DNA of 5,781 nucleotides from an uncultured Taibaiella sp. (GTDB lineage Bacteria; Bacteroidota; Bacteroidia; Chitinophagales; Chitinophagaceae), in the NCBI GenBank assembly GCA_937871155.1, contig CALMXV010000104.1, positions 1 through 5,781 of the forward strand, in the 5' to 3' direction. Position 1 is the first letter of the stretch; each line of letters opens with the position of its first letter. The notes below the pieces were generated by a model, which had not been told where the DNA came from, ran no database searches, and saw only the letters and a list, made by a program, of their open reading frames with translations. Shown here in pieces: positions 4,737 through 5,781 of the stretch. Both the position numbers and the translations under genes were made by a program.

Positions 4737-5781
4737 ATGATCGCTAAAAATCTTGTTGCTATGCTAACACTCAGTTGTTGGATAAATAGCAACATACAAG
4801 CTCAACAAATAAATGATGGAAGCCTTCAATGTCATCAATCAAAAGTTCAACAAAAACAGGTTTCAAAAATAGCGGTTGCCAATCCTGCTGAAGACAATTA
4901 TGATGTGAAAAAAGTCATACTTAATCTGTCTCTCGACAACAGTTCTATAGATATCAAAGGTGAAGTAACAACAGTTGCTAAAGTAGTAGTTCCGTCTATG
5001 AGTCAGTATGTATTTGAGCTAAATGATAACTTACAAATTGACTCGGTGTTGGTCAATAGTCAAAAACTGACCGCTATTAGTTTGGGTAACGATATTAAAT
5101 CTGTTTCCCTACCAACTCCTTTGTTGCAGAACAATCTATTTAGAACTCAGGTTTTTTATAAAGGAAGCTCTACGGGTACCGGTATTAGAAACGGCCAATC
5201 ACAAAGCTGGGGAACTGAAGTTACCTATACACTAAGTGAACCCTATGCAGCTAAAGATTGGTGGCCATGCAAGCAATCGTTACAAGACAAAATAGATACA
5301 GCTCTACTTTGGATAACAGTGCCTGATACGCTAAAAGCCGGAGCCAATGGGGTTTTACAACAAGTGACTCAGCTCGCTGGTAACAAAGCTCGCTATGAAT
5401 GGACGAATACTACTCCTATAGACTATTACCTGATATCAATAGCTGTGGCTCCTTATGTAGATTATAGCTATCAAGTGCACTTCCCGAATACGAATGACTC
5501 CATGCTTGTTCAAAACTATGTATATGGTGATAATGCTCAAACATCACCTTACTGGAAGCAAGAAATAGACTCTGTAAAAGATATGATTCTTTATTTTTCT
5601 AGCCTTGTAGGGCGCTATCCTTTTTGGAAAGAAAAATATGGACATTGTATGGCACCACTCAACGGTGGAATGGAACATCAAACCATGACTACCTTAGGCA
5701 ATTTTGGTACAGTACTTACTGCTCATGAATTGTTTCATCATTGGTTTGGCGATCATGTTACTTGTGCAACTTGGGCAGATA
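4737..5781 (+). CDS. Secreted M1 family metallopeptidase (aminopeptidase N-like), 3'-truncated by the window edge
   Basis: Zinc metallopeptidase expected to remove N-terminal residues from peptides outside the cytoplasm. The frame is open from the ATG at 4737 to the edge (348 residues). Residues 1-23 form a signal peptide: Lys4, a hydrophobic core (LVAMLTLSCWI) and probable cleavage after IQA at about residue 22. Residues about 55-240 match the M1 N-terminal beta domain (YDVKKVILNLSLDNSSIDIKGEV; WGTEVTYTLSEPYAAKDWWPCKQ at 158-180). The catalytic domain shows GGMEH (310-314), the substrate-binding GxMEN motif with His for Asn, and HELFHHWFGDHVT (330-342), whose His330 and His334 bind zinc and Glu331 is the general base. 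The third zinc ligand, in the usual NEG about 18 residues later, lies past the edge. Bacteroidota members often end in a type IX sorting domain, which cannot be checked here. An in-frame TAA at 4701-4703 limits the start; ATG at 4761 is a poorer choice because it loses Lys4 and the core. Divergent from the hypothetical gene. Confidence 0.92.
   Translation, partial: MIAKNLVAMLTLSCWINSNIQAQQINDGSLQCHQSKVQQKQVSKIAVANPAEDNYDVKKVILNLSLDNSSIDIKGEVTTVAKVVVPSMSQYVFELNDNLQIDSVLVNSQKLTAISLGNDIKSVSLPTPLLQNNLFRTQVFYKGSSTGTGIRNGQSQSWGTEVTYTLSEPYAAKDWWPCKQSLQDKIDTALLWITVPDTLKAGANGVLQQVTQLAGNKARYEWTNTTPIDYYLISIAVAPYVDYSYQVHFPNTNDSMLVQNYVYGDNAQTSPYWKQEIDSVKDMILYFSSLVGRYPFWKEKYGHCMAPLNGGMEHQTMTTLGNFGTVLTAHELFHHWFGDHVTCATWAD

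Overview
The window looks like an ordinary chromosomal housekeeping segment of a Bacteroidota bacterium, perhaps from the Chitinophagales/Sphingobacteria side, although that finer placement is only a guess. Four things suggest this. A DAHP synthase carries a chorismate mutase at its C-terminus, an arrangement known from Porphyromonas and relatives. Starts lack useful Shine-Dalgarno sequences. Bacteroidota-type -7 boxes (TAnnTTTG) sit directly in front of several starts. There is a secreted M1 metallopeptidase of the type common in the phylum. The DNA is fairly AT-rich throughout, with no obvious break in composition.

Layout from left to right. The window opens inside a plus-strand PLP aminotransferase (1-807, N-terminus missing) close to the methionine aminotransferase YbdL. 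It converges, with a 10-base gap, on minus-strand truB (818-1504), a tRNA pseudouridine-55 synthase. A 163-base divergent region then carries candidate promoters for truB and for a plus-strand pair: the bifunctional DAHP synthase/chorismate mutase (1668-2747) and, 27 bases later, a class I SAM methyltransferase (2775-3566) that can only start at TTG. This pair converges on minus-strand aroE (3600-4331, shikimate dehydrogenase). Upstream of aroE on the same strand lies an unrecognised 83-residue gene (4411-4662). A 74-base divergent region holding an alternating inverted-repeat cluster separates it from a plus-strand secreted M1 peptidase (from 4737), which is cut by the right edge just after its HExxH motif.

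Functionally, two genes belong to the aromatic amino-acid pathway. The DAHP synthase/chorismate mutase catalyses both the first committed step and the branch toward phenylalanine and tyrosine, and AroE catalyses a middle step. They lie on opposite strands and are not one operon. The left-edge aminotransferase family can use aromatic amino acids, so a link is possible but unproven. TruB, the methyltransferase, the small protein and the peptidase have no evident shared role with these.

I see no mobile element, CRISPR array, RNA gene, phage or defence gene. I do not see a convincing new biological system. The points most worth a second look are the near-leaderless promoter arrangements, the repeat cluster at 4693-4716, the unknown 83-residue protein, and details of the fused DAHP synthase/chorismate mutase.
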